Shown: in pieces, positions 33,838 through 44,658 of the stretch
Layout: each line of letters begins with the position of its first letter
How positions within the stretch are numbered: position 1 is the first letter of the stretch
Source of the DNA: Curvularia sp. ZM96
Taxonomy: Eukaryota; Ascomycota; Dothideomycetes; Pleosporales; Pleosporaceae
Direction of reading: 5' to 3'
DNA: 64,000 bases
Assembly: GCA_022457065.1 (NCBI GenBank)
Contig: JAJGBQ010000003.1
Span: 3,782,001-3,846,000, forward strand
Program-made: the position numbers and the translations under genes
The notes under the pieces: model-generated
Seen by the model: the letters and a program-made list of their open reading frames with translations, nothing else
Told to the model about the DNA's origin: nothing
Database searches by the model: none

Positions 33838-34479
33838 ATGGCAAAGAAGACACGCCAGAATCCACTATCCAGCAAACCAAACTTCAGTCCACTCCTGTCC
33901 GTCCTCCGAACCGAACTCGGCCTCGACTGGGGAATATACAACGAGTTCCTAGATGAAGTCCAAGACGCCATAATAGCCGGAGAAAACCTCTCTCCATGGA
34001 TCAACCAGATCGAGCCGTTAATACCAAACCAAGCCGCTGGTTTCGCCCACCAGGGCGTACTTCTCTTACTCAAGGAAATGCAGCGGCAATGTAGCGCAAA
34101 AGATGAGGTAGGCGCGACCTTCAAATCACCTTCACCTGATGCGGACCAGTCGTCTTCAACGCAGTCAAGAAACGGCACAGAAGTCCCTGAGCCTCCGTCG
34201 AATCAACCATCAATGACAGACAGCGACAACGAATCGACCCAAACGCCACCTTCCAACTCAGACTCTCTAGAACCACAAGCATCCGCGCCCGCTCCAACTG
34301 CGCCTGTACCCTCAGCTGCTAGAGTTAGTGAAGAGCAGTCGCATACCAACACGACACAGCAACAGAATACTAGACAAAGTCCCGTTCTCTTAGTCGACGA
34401 CCATTTCAAACGCGCGGTTCAGGAGTTTTTCTCCGGGACTACTCACACTGACGGTACAGGGACGTCTAGTTCGCCCTAG
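33838..34479 (+). CDS. small hypothetical protein
   Basis: 213 aa, not recognised. Residues 1-90 look folded and helical (LSVLRTELGLDWGIYNEFLDEVQDA, then a hydrophobic LLLLKEM segment); residues 95-185 are Ser/Pro/Gln-rich and disordered; the end carries a short ordered segment (LLVDDHFKRAVQEFF). No signal peptide or membrane helix. The ordered-disordered-ordered layout and the clean ATG start support a real gene of the fungal hypothetical type. Confidence 0.6.
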   Translation: MAKKTRQNPLSSKPNFSPLLSVLRTELGLDWGIYNEFLDEVQDAIIAGENLSPWINQIEPLIPNQAAGFAHQGVLLLLKEMQRQCSAKDEVGATFKSPSPDADQSSSTQSRNGTEVPEPPSNQPSMTDSDNESTQTPPSNSDSLEPQASAPAPTAPVPSAARVSEEQSHTNTTQQQNTRQSPVLLVDDHFKRAVQEFFSGTTHTDGTGTSSSP

Positions 34480-35112
34480 GGGGCAGATTCCGCGCTAAAG
34501 TATAATCCTGTTGGTGGAGATCTGGCGGTCTGGCAGAATAAGAAGAAGTGATGTGGGATTATCTAGGATATTGTGGCATGATGACACGGAGTTGGCGTGC
34601 TTGCGTTGCAGGGTTGTGGTTCAACGTGAGGCAAGGAGGACTTGTTAACTGGGAGATCCGGCCGAGTGGGGAGGAAGCATAGGGTATGGAGGGAGAGAAT
34701 TAGTATCTTTAATAGCAGAATAAAGAACTTGATAGTTTGTGGTGCTTTTATCGAGGTATACGCTGTGATGATCTTGCGGTTGAAAGTGATGGGTATGGTA
34801 TATTCTAACCGCTACCTTCTTTATTTAGTTCAGATGGTCGTTGTATGATCTTCCTAATGATCTAGGACTTGGGGTTCACTCTAAATCTCGCTATCATAAC
34901 TCACAACAGGGTCCGGATTTAGAGATATGATGGAAACTTTAAGACCAGTTGCAGTCTACATCTTTTTGTAAAACAAAACAAAACAAAACAGAAGCAGCCA
35001 TGAGTCGTGTTTAATACGTTTGAAAAGTACGTGGGTACTGCTACCGAGGTCATCCGCTTGAGGTTCTAAGCATAGGCGCTTGCATCTGCTAAGTATGCCT
35101 ACTACTCGCTCT
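34480..35112. other. convergent intergenic region
   Basis: 633 bp between converging genes; AT-rich. Contains a microsatellite of four AAAAC units at 34970-34990. No gene seen. Confidence 0.55.
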
Positions 35113-36894
35113 TCAATGCATCTCGAACCAATCCCGACTATAGCGGCCCGTTTCTACGCCCTCAATAGCTTGACCATCCCACAAGCCATCAACGAATACA
35201 GAACATACGAATCGGTATCTGTTACCATCCGGCCTAAGTGCAACAGGCGATTTGCAGCCTAGAAGCACGCAAATCTTATCCTTTGCTTGAATCTCCTCTG
35301 GACCAATACCAAAAAGCAATGGTGCGTCTTCGTTTGGAAGTGAAGGACCCTCGATAGGGTCAATGGTGAAAAGTCGACACCCTATCATGTGCCTCTGAAG
35401 CATTGGGAAGTATACCTCTGCTGGCACTGGTGGTGGGTTGCTTGGGTCTAAACGCTGAATTGTTCCAGCCACTAGGTCCTTCAAATCTGGCGAAGCTCCC
35501 AATCCGAGAGTTATAGCTCTGCATAAGGCATCAAGGGCGTTGTCGCTGTCGCCAGCATAATTCTTGCAAAGCTCAAGCCATTCGTGGTAGATTTCCCCAC
35601 AGAGCATGATTTCCTTAGGGTTTCCATCTATTACGCCATCTGGAAGGCATCTCCCATATGTTCCGACGGTCCCTACGCATATCCCTTGCGCCTTCATTAC
35701 GTTTCTGTCGTCACAGAACTCCACATTTGCTAATGTGAGACCTGCAGCGCCTATTCTTGAGTTCGGTCTTGACAAGATCCTTTCAACAGAATCACTCCAG
35801 TCTGGAGCCCAGGATGGAACTGCCGGCTCCTGGTATGGGCTGGGACTGGTCTTTAGGATATTGGCGTAAGGCCGAGCTTCGCATATTATGTCTAGACAAG
35901 CAGTCTTATGAACCACGGCTCGCACTACTCCTGTATACACATCTTTTTTGGACCAATTTTCGCCATAGCTAACTATTAATCCCTCGTGCGAATTTGGAGC
36001 CATGTCAGAAAGGCCGAGGAGCGCATATACTTTATCTCGGGGATCAGTTGCGTTCTTCTGCTGGTTCCACTGAAGAAGGTCAAGGAGCGGCGTGCCTGGA
36101 GCAGTCCTGCGAAATATGTCGCTGCCCGCAAGTATATTTGACATCTCTGCGAGAAGGTAGAACTTTTTGAGACCAAAATCCTCGCTCACCCATCCCGTGT
36201 CCTTGACGACTTCAAACAGTGTGTGGGAAAACTCCACGAAGTATTCATATGGTATTTCCGTATTTTTCGATTTGACGACACCTTTCCTAGCAAGCGCTAC
36301 CTCTTGAGTGATCCATATCCGGCACCAGTAGTTTTGAACGGTAGTGCAAACTCTCAGGATACTAGTGATTTGTTTCCATATTCGACTATCACCGATGAGC
36401 GCACCTCGTAACCAAGCAGTTGAGAAGTTGTTATCTTGTCCTTCCCGTAGAATATATTTAGCGTTCACAGCCACATCTTCGTCTTCGAGAGTGTCTATCC
36501 AGCTGACAACCTGTTCAGCTTCCTGGTATATGTTGCGCATGAGCTGTATCTGGGATTCGCGCTCAGTAAGGTTGCTTTGGTCGATACAGATTGCATCTAT
36601 CCACATGGTTCTGTTCACCTCTGGGAGCCGCAAGTAAGACAACGCGGTTCCAAGGTTGCTAGTCACGCTGAAGTTACAGCCCTCGAGGACTATTTGTGAC
36701 CGGTCATTTGGATTGCCCCAAACGTAGGAAAGCGCTTCGTACTGGGGTTTGTCGCTCAGTGATACATGAGCCAGCGAGCATTCTACCGGGTCTGGTTCAC
36801 GCCCTGCTTTTATAGTGATAAGGCGTATTTCTTTGTTGCTAGAATTGATAGGATGATAGATGTACTCTTTGACAGCGACAGACTCCATAGACAT
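35113..36894 (-). CDS. HET-domain (heterokaryon incompatibility) protein
   Basis: Intronless, 593 aa from the ATG at 36894 (a second ATG two codons on is equally possible). HET domain in the N-terminal half: YEALSYVWG near residue 51, then WIDAICIDQSN followed by QIQLMRNIYQEAEQVVSWI, the three hallmark blocks. A block NATDPRDKVYALLGL further on is common in the extended HET family. The C-terminal 200 residues carry no named domain. HET proteins trigger cell death on fusion of incompatible hyphae, but most members have no shown partner. Lies next to a broken DUF3176 gene, in an accessory-type stretch. Confidence 0.9.
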   Translation of the reverse strand: MSMESVAVKEYIYHPINSSNKEIRLITIKAGREPDPVECSLAHVSLSDKPQYEALSYVWGNPNDRSQIVLEGCNFSVTSNLGTALSYLRLPEVNRTMWIDAICIDQSNLTERESQIQLMRNIYQEAEQVVSWIDTLEDEDVAVNAKYILREGQDNNFSTAWLRGALIGDSRIWKQITSILRVCTTVQNYWCRIWITQEVALARKGVVKSKNTEIPYEYFVEFSHTLFEVVKDTGWVSEDFGLKKFYLLAEMSNILAGSDIFRRTAPGTPLLDLLQWNQQKNATDPRDKVYALLGLSDMAPNSHEGLIVSYGENWSKKDVYTGVVRAVVHKTACLDIICEARPYANILKTSPSPYQEPAVPSWAPDWSDSVERILSRPNSRIGAAGLTLANVEFCDDRNVMKAQGICVGTVGTYGRCLPDGVIDGNPKEIMLCGEIYHEWLELCKNYAGDSDNALDALCRAITLGLGASPDLKDLVAGTIQRLDPSNPPPVPAEVYFPMLQRHMIGCRLFTIDPIEGPSLPNEDAPLLFGIGPEEIQAKDKICVLLGCKSPVALRPDGNRYRFVCSVFVDGLWDGQAIEGVETGRYSRDWFEMH

Positions 36895-37497
36895 ATTCAA
36901 GAAGTAGATAGACCAAAAAATCGAAGAAATGAGAATATTTTGTAGCACGCTAGTAGCGTATAAAGTGATTTCAATATGCTATCGTCTTTTGTAAGAGAAG
37001 ATTGTAGATTTCAGATGCTCTGTATGTGCTTGCCTACGAAGATCAGCTAGGAGGCGATTAGACAAGGCTGAAACGTAGCCTAGTACCCCTGCCTAAATCC
37101 TCGCTCGGCTATCTACTCGCCGATGCGCAACGATCTCCATCCCAACTCGGTGGTTCAGATACCAGCGCATTGCAACAGCTAAGAACCATTCTTCTACCAC
37201 TTTTTAACGTCACGAAATCCAACCTCGTCATCTTCAGTATGAACAATTTCAGGCTGACTCAGACTGATCGAACGTCTTTGTGGATGCATCAAAGAACGCT
37301 ATCAAGTTTGGACCCCAACCAATGACACCCAGCCCGACAGCCGAATTTGGCCCCCATTTCATTCGCATCGAGGTCATTGCGTGTCGCACTTGCGGGGGCC
37401 TAGATGTATGTAGTGTAAGCACTCCGCCTCTTGCGTGCTATTCATTAAATCAAGAGCGACAGGCTGCTTCTGCTCTCTGAGATCATCTTTTTCCAAG
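36895..37497. other. divergent intergenic region
   Basis: 603 bp between the HET gene and the DUF3176 pseudogene; no gene or element recognised. Confidence 0.5.
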
Positions 37498-39381
37498 ATG
37501 ACATCTTCAGGCAACTATGAACTGCCTCCCTATCAAGGCGAAGTGTACCCACCAAGTACATCACCAAGAGCAATTTCGCCACCCCACAGCCTTCCCAGGC
37601 AGGGCCAGGAGCATAATATCTCAAATCAGGACCACAGTACAGAGACACTACTTAATCGCATGACGTGGGGCGAGGCCAGCGTGGACTCAGCGTCTGGAAA
37701 AGAGCAGACTACTGTGCAATGCCGTGAACATCAATCCAAGCACTCGGGAAGATTACATTTTCGAGACTGGTATTGGGAAATCATCGCTGCAGTCTTCAGT
37801 CTCGCTTGCGTTGTGGCCATCATCATTCTTTTAAAGACCTACCAAGGGAAGTCGCTATCTAGTTGGCAGTTCTTCCACAACATCACGCTCAACACACTAA
37901 TCGCACTGCTCTCGACTCTATCAGAACTACACTCATCGTCCCCGTTGCGGCATGCATCAGCCAGCTCAAATAGGTACATCTAATAAGCTCGCCACGTCCT
38001 TTGCGAGATTTTCAGATTCTTGATAAAGCGAGTCGTAGGCCATGAGGCTCACTAACACTAATCTAGAGACTCCATCTAAAGACCAAGTTAGCTACATAGG
38101 GTGCCTTGATCACTATTGTATCTCTAACCATAGGTCCGTTGTCGCAACAGCTGCTCTCCTATCCATCAAAATCGCATTCTAAGGCATCTAGTGCCATCTT
38201 TTACCAGAATCAGAACTATGACTCTGGCGCGGGTAGTGGCCCAATCGCTACACTTAGTATGTCATAAACGTAAATCCAATAACTATACCTATACTTATTA
38301 ACCTTGATTTGCAGTCAAAAAGATAGATCCCAAGATGCAAGGCGCTATCTTCAATAGTCTATACAACCTCAGTGCACCTATACAAGTTAAATACTAGACG
38401 GGTAACTGTGAGTAGGATGATATCACGACCTTGGCCGTGGCCAGCGAATGTAGAAATGTTACTTCCAGCACAGACATAACTTGTGATACTCCCCCAGACA
38501 GCCGAGTGTGCAACTACACAACACCATCTGGCTTTCTCATTGGATCCAGCGTATACTTTGGTGCGGACGGCAGTAGTTCGACCGAGTTCAACAGCACCGC
38601 TGGCGAGGGACCGCCGGTGAGCCAATTTGGCAGAGTACTCAACAGCACCCTGTTGGAATTCGCCGCCGCAAGGATGACAGCGCCGTATAGCGATGAAGCA
38701 CCCGACGTCACCGAGTGTAGCCTACGCTGGGTCGCCCGCAAACTGCAGAAAACTTCTGTTGTCAACGGTACCTTCCATCCTGGCAACGCCACCGATTTCG
38801 AGCTCGTTGGTGTTGAGAACCCCTTTGATCCCTCGAGCTGGGTGTCGTTCAGCGTGTCCAACGAAAGCGTCTCTGTATTCCCAGGAAACACAAGTTTCAG
38901 CATTCTTCCAAGCGACAATGGTAGAATAGGGGAGTTCCTCAGTTCCATATTTTCATCGTCTATCGACGACACGTTTGGCTTGGTGCTGAACAATGCTACG
39001 AATCTCACTCAGGTTATGCAGCGCATCAGCGACAGTATGACGTATGCCCTTGGCCAGAGCCCAAGTGGAATCAAAGTACCAGGCCGGACAATTACACCTG
39101 AGCAATATATTCATGTCAACTGGGGATGGATCACCCTACCTATTGCGGAGGTGGCCATGGGCATTGCCTTTCTCGCGGCTACGCTGTTGCAGAGCCGGAG
39201 GAAAAGGGTGGTAGCGTGGAAGAGCTCGGCGATAGTGCCTCTTCTTACAGAGATGGAGGATAGCTGGCGGACAGGTGAGTCGGGGATAGCGTCTGCGCGG
39301 GAAGTAGAAAAGCGGATCAAGGGGATGACTGGTTTGTTAGAGAGTGAGGGCGGGCGTCAGATATTTAGGCGCGTAAAGTAG
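37498..39381 (+). pseudogene. broken DUF3176 (PF11374-like) membrane protein gene with RIP-like stop codons
   Basis: The 5' part (from ATG 37498) encodes a Pro/Ser-rich leader and the family segment RDWYWEIIAAVFSLACVVAIIILL then NTLIALLSTLS. One base appears lost near 37922, shifting the frame. In the new frame the family sequence continues (TTLIVPVAACISQLK) and meets in-frame stops at 37971, 38043, 38064, 38097, 38395 and 38413; the first three and the last sit where a Trp is expected (for example after ISQLK, and in the TGNC-x-W motif). A degenerate intron is recognisable at 38257-38314. From 38431 to 39381 the frame is open and holds the N-glycosylation-rich ectodomain, a final membrane helix (ITLPIAEVAMGIAFLAATL) and WKSSAIVPLL. 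This open part could look like an intact gene but is only the 3' half. Confidence 0.85.
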
Positions 39382-39797
39382 TGTTCCAACTCTCTGGTAT
39401 ACCAGCAAGACCGCCTCTTATTCAGCTCTGTATTTATAGCTTGATGTCTGCAGATAGAAACGCTTGCGACATGTAATTTTGAATGTTAGATACGAAACAA
39501 TCCAAGTGAATTTTGTCTGGTACAACGTAACCATTGAGCAACTTCATTATTTAAATTGCTCGTGATCTTCTTCATGAGTATCACCCATGATTGCAGCAGA
39601 TAACCATTTCCGAAACACAATCGTTATGCATACTAACATTTTATCTCCGAGAAGTGTGGATAACACCTTATAACTGGGTATTTTGATACAATAGAAACTC
39701 TATTTTCTCTACTCTATATCGTTTGCTTACTTCCTGTTACCCAAGGTCTACATGACTCCTAGCCAACAACAACCCTAATCTTATGCTGGCCACCCTC
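39382..39797. other. convergent intergenic region
   Basis: 416 bp, AT-rich, no gene seen. Confidence 0.5.
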
Positions 39798-40712
39798 TCA
39801 CAGCCCCTCCACCACCCTCTTCACCACCTCATCCAAATCCTCTTCCTCCAATCCCAGCATCTCATTCGCAAACCCCTCTTTCCCCTTCCAATCCGCCGCT
39901 ACAACCCCCCAAACCGCTACGACCTCCTCCCTCGCCTCCATATCCCCCTGCATCATCTTGGGCCTATAAATCTCCAACTCCTCTTCACTCCTCTGCTCCA
40001 CGCGCTCAAACTTCTGCCCCGTCGCTTTCTCCAACGCCGCCAGCGCCTCTAGCTGCGTAACGTGATGACTATGCACATACAGCAGCTTATTCCTCGTCTG
40101 CTCCTCCCTCTGCAACACCCTGACCACCGCCTCACCCACAAACGGCAAATTGGATGCTGAAAACTTGATGTTGCCGCCATCGAGCAGATACGCCTTGCGG
40201 GCCTTGACATCGAATTTCAGCAGCCCACAGGTGAGTCCCCAGTCGAAAAAATGGCCTGTGATGAGACTCGTCCAGGTCAGCGGTCCTACTCCTTCTTCCC
40301 GCTGCTTGTCCTGGAGGCTGAGAAGGTAGTCTCGGACTTCCTTTTTGCCCTTCATAAGCGGGAGAATCTCGTTTGTCTTTTCGTCGGCGGAATCACAGCT
40401 GCCGAACTCGGCGGGCATGACGCGTTTGACGCCGCCATGGAAGGCAGCGTCGATGAGGGCTTTTTGAGACGAGACGTGTCGCCCGGCGATGGTGATGATG
40501 AGGGCGTCGATGTGATTGGTGCGGAGGACGTTGGCGACTGCATCGACGGCGAGGTCGTCCGGGATAGTGAGGACGCGGGCGTCGGGGTAGGTGGAGGTGG
40601 AGGAAGCGCGGTTTAGGACGTAAATGTTGAAGGGGGAGGCAAGGAGGGCGCGTAGGACGGGGGCGCCCAGGGTCCCGGTGCCGCCGATGAGGGCAACGTT
40701 GGTTATGGTCAT
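39798..40712 (-). CDS. NmrA-like / isoflavone reductase-type NAD(P)-binding protein
   Basis: Intronless, 304 aa from the ATG at 40712 (the longer frame starts at a non-ATG codon). N-terminal Rossmann motif GGTGTLGAP near residue 9 directly after a short beta strand; VMPAEFGS near residue 102 is the family segment following strand beta-5; FFDWGL and LPFVGEAVVRVL are also typical. Such atypical short-chain reductases act on aromatic or polyketide substrates or serve as redox-sensing regulators; the role here is unknown. Confidence 0.88.
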   Translation of the reverse strand: MTITNVALIGGTGTLGAPVLRALLASPFNIYVLNRASSTSTYPDARVLTIPDDLAVDAVANVLRTNHIDALIITIAGRHVSSQKALIDAAFHGGVKRVMPAEFGSCDSADEKTNEILPLMKGKKEVRDYLLSLQDKQREEGVGPLTWTSLITGHFFDWGLTCGLLKFDVKARKAYLLDGGNIKFSASNLPFVGEAVVRVLQREEQTRNKLLYVHSHHVTQLEALAALEKATGQKFERVEQRSEEELEIYRPKMMQGDMEAREEVVAVWGVVAADWKGKEGFANEMLGLEEEDLDEVVKRVVEGL

Positions 40713-41937
40713 TGTCGTGTGAGATTTGTTTTCAATGTGGGATGCTGGATACGTTGGAATGTAGAGTACCCGTGGTTCGAAGGAGTGGGGTGTTCGGGCC
40801 GGCAATTGACGCCTAGTTACGGTTCTTGTTGCTTGAAATGGTCAAACATTGGTGCTTTGTAGTCTTGCAGCGCCATACATGGATAACCATTCTACTCTTG
40901 CAGACATCTCCGTACACGAAACATAAGTTCCTCGACTATAGAACGTAGTTCTACCCTTACCAACGACAATGACGTCACACTGCATCTCCGCAATCCGTCT
41001 TCCCTTGGCTCTCTTCCCCCTTGCTTTAGGGGTTTGGTCCATAATGCAGTACGAACCGAGGCCCTCTCGTTATACCCGGTGTAAGTACATAGGCAGGGCA
41101 AAAGCAAGCGAGACAAACCCTGGTATATGATACCTTGATAAACCCCAAGTACCACTCCTCTAATAAGTCTGCGAATAAGCTTCCGAATCGCAAGACTTAA
41201 CCCCCGTTCATATAACGGCATGAAGCATGGTTCTACAGATAAACGACGTTTCAGGTTGTGCTTCGCTTAGACACAAGATGAGTAGTTCGCGGGTGTAGCA
41301 TTCCCAGATAGGGCAAATTGCCTAGTTTGGGGGTTATGGGGAACTAAATACTCAGGGTTTATAGGGCTGGGCAATAACGGCTATTTTGGCGAGTACGGAG
41401 TATCTGTGGATTGTTGCGCGCGCGCAAGAGACAGGGTTAAACAAACTTCCCCCAACAATGTCTGCCTGCAATCGCAGTCGCGTATCGTCGTATTGTTTTG
41501 TCTCGGACCGAATGCCAGCGCAGTAGATGATGCCCAACACGAGAGATTGGATTGGAGGCTGCAATGAGGTGCAGATACAGAGTGTGTTGGTTTGGTTCAG
41601 TTGGCCATCTCTCGCGATGTAAAGGCGAGCGTCACGCCATCGCCATCTTACGACCGACGAACACACCACCCAGCTTATATGCACGGACCACTTGCCGCAT
41701 CAGGACGCCCTCCGCTGGCTTGCCTGGAAGCCCTGCCTATTCACATATATGGGCTGCTGATTCTTAAGAAGCGTGCGTATGTGATATACTTTATTCGTTT
41801 CTTTTACTTAACCAAGCAAGGAAAAAGCAAACTTATATATTCTACTCGGACTCGCAAGAATCAAGATAAGACAGACGGGAGCTTCAAGCTAGGATAGAAG
41901 AAACATCTGGTTTACTATCCATCTCGAATCGCTCAAG
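40713..41937. other. divergent intergenic region
   Basis: 1.2 kb between the NmrA-like and protoglobin genes. Frames at 40892-41221 and 41592-41897 have no family signature and atypical composition. No element recognised. Confidence 0.5.
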
Positions 41938-42907
41938 ATGGCGACCCGACAACACAGACCGATGCAGCACATTGATCGCCGCGAGCTATACACGAGCCTA
42001 GAGGCACGGATACAGTACCTGCACTCGTTTCTCGACTTTAGCTTACGTACGTCCAGCTATTTGAATATGCCAAAAGGCACTGACTAACGTTCCGCCAGGT
42101 GACATGGAGGCCCTCACAACAGGAGCCAAGTACATCAAGGCGCTTATTCCCGCCGTGGTCAACATAGTCTACAAAAAACTGCTCCAATACGACATCACAG
42201 CACGAGCCTTCGAAACCCGGTCAACATCATACCAAGGCCCTGTCGACGTCAGCAACCTCGACGAAAACTCACCGCAGATTCTCTACCGCAAAATGTTTCT
42301 GCGCGGCTACCTCAACAAGCTGTGCAGCGACCCGTCCACCATGGAGTTTTGGGAGTATCTGGACAAGGTGGGCATGATGCACGTGGGGCAAGGGCGAGCA
42401 CATCCACTGCACGTTGAATACGTGCACATTGGCGTGACACTGTCGTTTGTCCAAGACATCATGACCGAGGCAGTGCTGTCGCATCCGCGGCTGAAGATGG
42501 AGCGCAAGATTGCGCTTGTCAAGGCGCTGAGCAAAGTCATCTGGATCCAGAACGATCTATTCGCTAAGTGGTACGTCCGCGACGGCGAAGAGTTTGCAGA
42601 AGAGCGCCTGGTACCCGAGGTCGAGCCCGAGGGCTATCTCCATGGCAAGGCCGTGCTACGCGAGGGCAGCAGAGAGCGTGAGATTGAAGAGGCAGACATG
42701 GCAACAGGGACGTGTCCGTTTAAGAATCTGGCGAGCAGGCCCAAGATGTCCCCAGAGGGGCTAGGGATCAGTCTGGGGAAAGAGGATGCAGATGCACACA
42801 ACGGGGAAATCACAACAGACGCCGCAGACGCGCCGAAGCCAGCCTCGCCGGGTATGGGGGCGTTTGGGCAGAGTGCGATACCGCGGGCGATTGGGAGCAG
42901 CGCTTGA
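41938..42907 (+). CDS. fungal protoglobin
   Basis: Haem protein of the protoglobin family (PF11563-like), known from archaea, bacteria and fungi; gas binding or sensing. Two exons: 41938-42046 and 42099-42907 (52-bp intron, phase 1), 305 aa. Exon 1 starts MATRQHRPMQHIDRRELY and supplies the pre-helix; the globin core follows (FWEYLDKVGMMHV, then HPLHVEYVHIGVTLSFVQD, in which the proximal His is expected). The C-terminal 80 residues extend past the globin and contain a Cys-Pro-Phe motif (TGTCPFKN), a possible haem-contact or regulatory Cys-Pro, and then a disordered tail. Single-domain; no attached signalling domain. Confidence 0.9.
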
Positions 42908-44658
42908 TAAGTCGTGTAGTCGGTGTTTGTAGTACTAGTAGTAGTCGGTAGACATGTGAATGCTCATGCTCTCATCTTGGCACGGCTAGCGAGTCCCAAT
43001 AGGCTGTTCGTGTGGGTGTGTTTTGGTTGGGAGCAGGCAGGGGGCGACCAGTGCACGGGTTAAACCGGAGGCGGACAGGCAGCCGCCGCCCCGAGAGCCG
43101 CGATCGGCTTGTCATCATCGATGTAGTCGCCATCGCCGTCGCCGTCGCCCATGTCGTGTTGGCACGACAAATTTGCCGCTGTGGTGTATTGACGGACAAG
43201 CTGCTCGGATACGGGGCTGCTCGGCTGCGCCTGCCACGGAAGCTTCTAGGCGTTTGAGGGCGATTGTGCATGCGGGGTGACGGGCAGAGGGCGGCGACAG
43301 GACCCAGGCTGTGTGTGAGCGAGTGATGGCGCGAGCGACATGGACGCGGACGTGATGGTGTTGAGGGTGTTTCAGGCTAGGGTGTTGCAAAGAAGGCATA
43401 CTGGTGGGCCGCTCATTTGTGGAGGGCGGCCGTGGCTCGTCCTTGGCTGCATGCGCGTCGTAGCCCTGCGAGCGCCATGGACCGGCCCATGTACCGGTAT
43501 AGCTGCTGGCAATATGCCTCTCCCGCCTGCCAATAGCTACACACCTCACCGGACGCAGCTCGCGGGCCTTGCGGCCACGGGGGGGTTGTGTTGCGCGTTT
43601 GCGTGGTTTCTCTGGCAACTCCTGTCTGCAGGCAGCACCCCCGACGATCGTCGAGGGGTCCGCCGCCTCTGTCCAGCCGCAAATAGACACTTGGTGCAGC
43701 CTGGATCCGGTAACTCTGGAGTGCAATGGCAGTGAGGCGGCGAGGCGATGCGGCGAGAGGTGGTGTGTTTGGGCAGCCCCCCGGCGATGACATAACGCCG
43801 CTGAGACGCAACTTGAGTCGTTAGACGTTTGCTGGCAGCGACTTAGCCGGCGCGCGCCCTTGGCTAGGGCTTCGCAGCCGTAGGCCCGCGGCGCGCTGCA
43901 CTGCGCTGCGTCAAAAGCAAGCCTGAGGCCCGGCGGCGTGCGCCAGTCAAGCAACGGGGAGGCGTGTTCGAGAGGCCAGCGGCCGCTTGGGCGCGAATTA
44001 ATGTTTGCTCTTTTTGCGCCTGCGTTTTGCTTTGCCCGGATCGCCTGCTTTTCTGAGAAGCGACGCCAGCCTGCTTTGGGATGCCTGTGGACAGGGGTGC
44101 CCCTGCTAGCGCGGCTTGGTGCAGCCCATCTGCGGAAACGCACTCATGGCCTTCGCCCCCCCAGAACTTCGTTGTCACCGTCGCCCTTCATCACAACATC
44201 ATCGCCGCCTGGCCGCCTTTTCCCCCCGCCTTCACCCTTCCCTCCCCCTCCCCCAACCACGCCTCACCACGGCCTTTTGTAGCCCTCTGCCACTGTAATC
44301 CGCACCCCTCGACTGGACTCACGACTTCTTTTTCTCGATTTCGTGCTGGTGCGGCTGTTTCTTCCTTATCAAGTGGCCCCGATCAGCGCGCTTCTTGCCC
44401 TCCACGTCATCATCGCAACGGCTTAACTGCTGGTTGTTTTCCTTCCTGCACTCCTTCGCACCCACTTGACCTTCCCGTAACCCCTTTTTAATATCCCCTC
44501 TTTCCCGCCCTCTTGCGTCCGACTTTGCGCTGTCTGCCGCTGCCGCTGCCGCCGCTGCAACGTCATCTCGCAGCTAACTAGCCCCCCGACTTCGATGCTC
44601 TCGGCCCCTCACAACGACAGATGAGCTCTGCCGCTTTTAGGCTTCCACCCTACTCACC
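42908..44658. other. long GC-rich region upstream of the AHC1-like gene
   Basis: 1.75 kb. Strongly GC-rich at 43000-44130, then pyrimidine-rich (C/T) from 44160 to 44640, like a long promoter and 5' leader. Overlapping frames on both strands are low complexity. Short upstream open frames exist in the leader. Confidence 0.5.
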
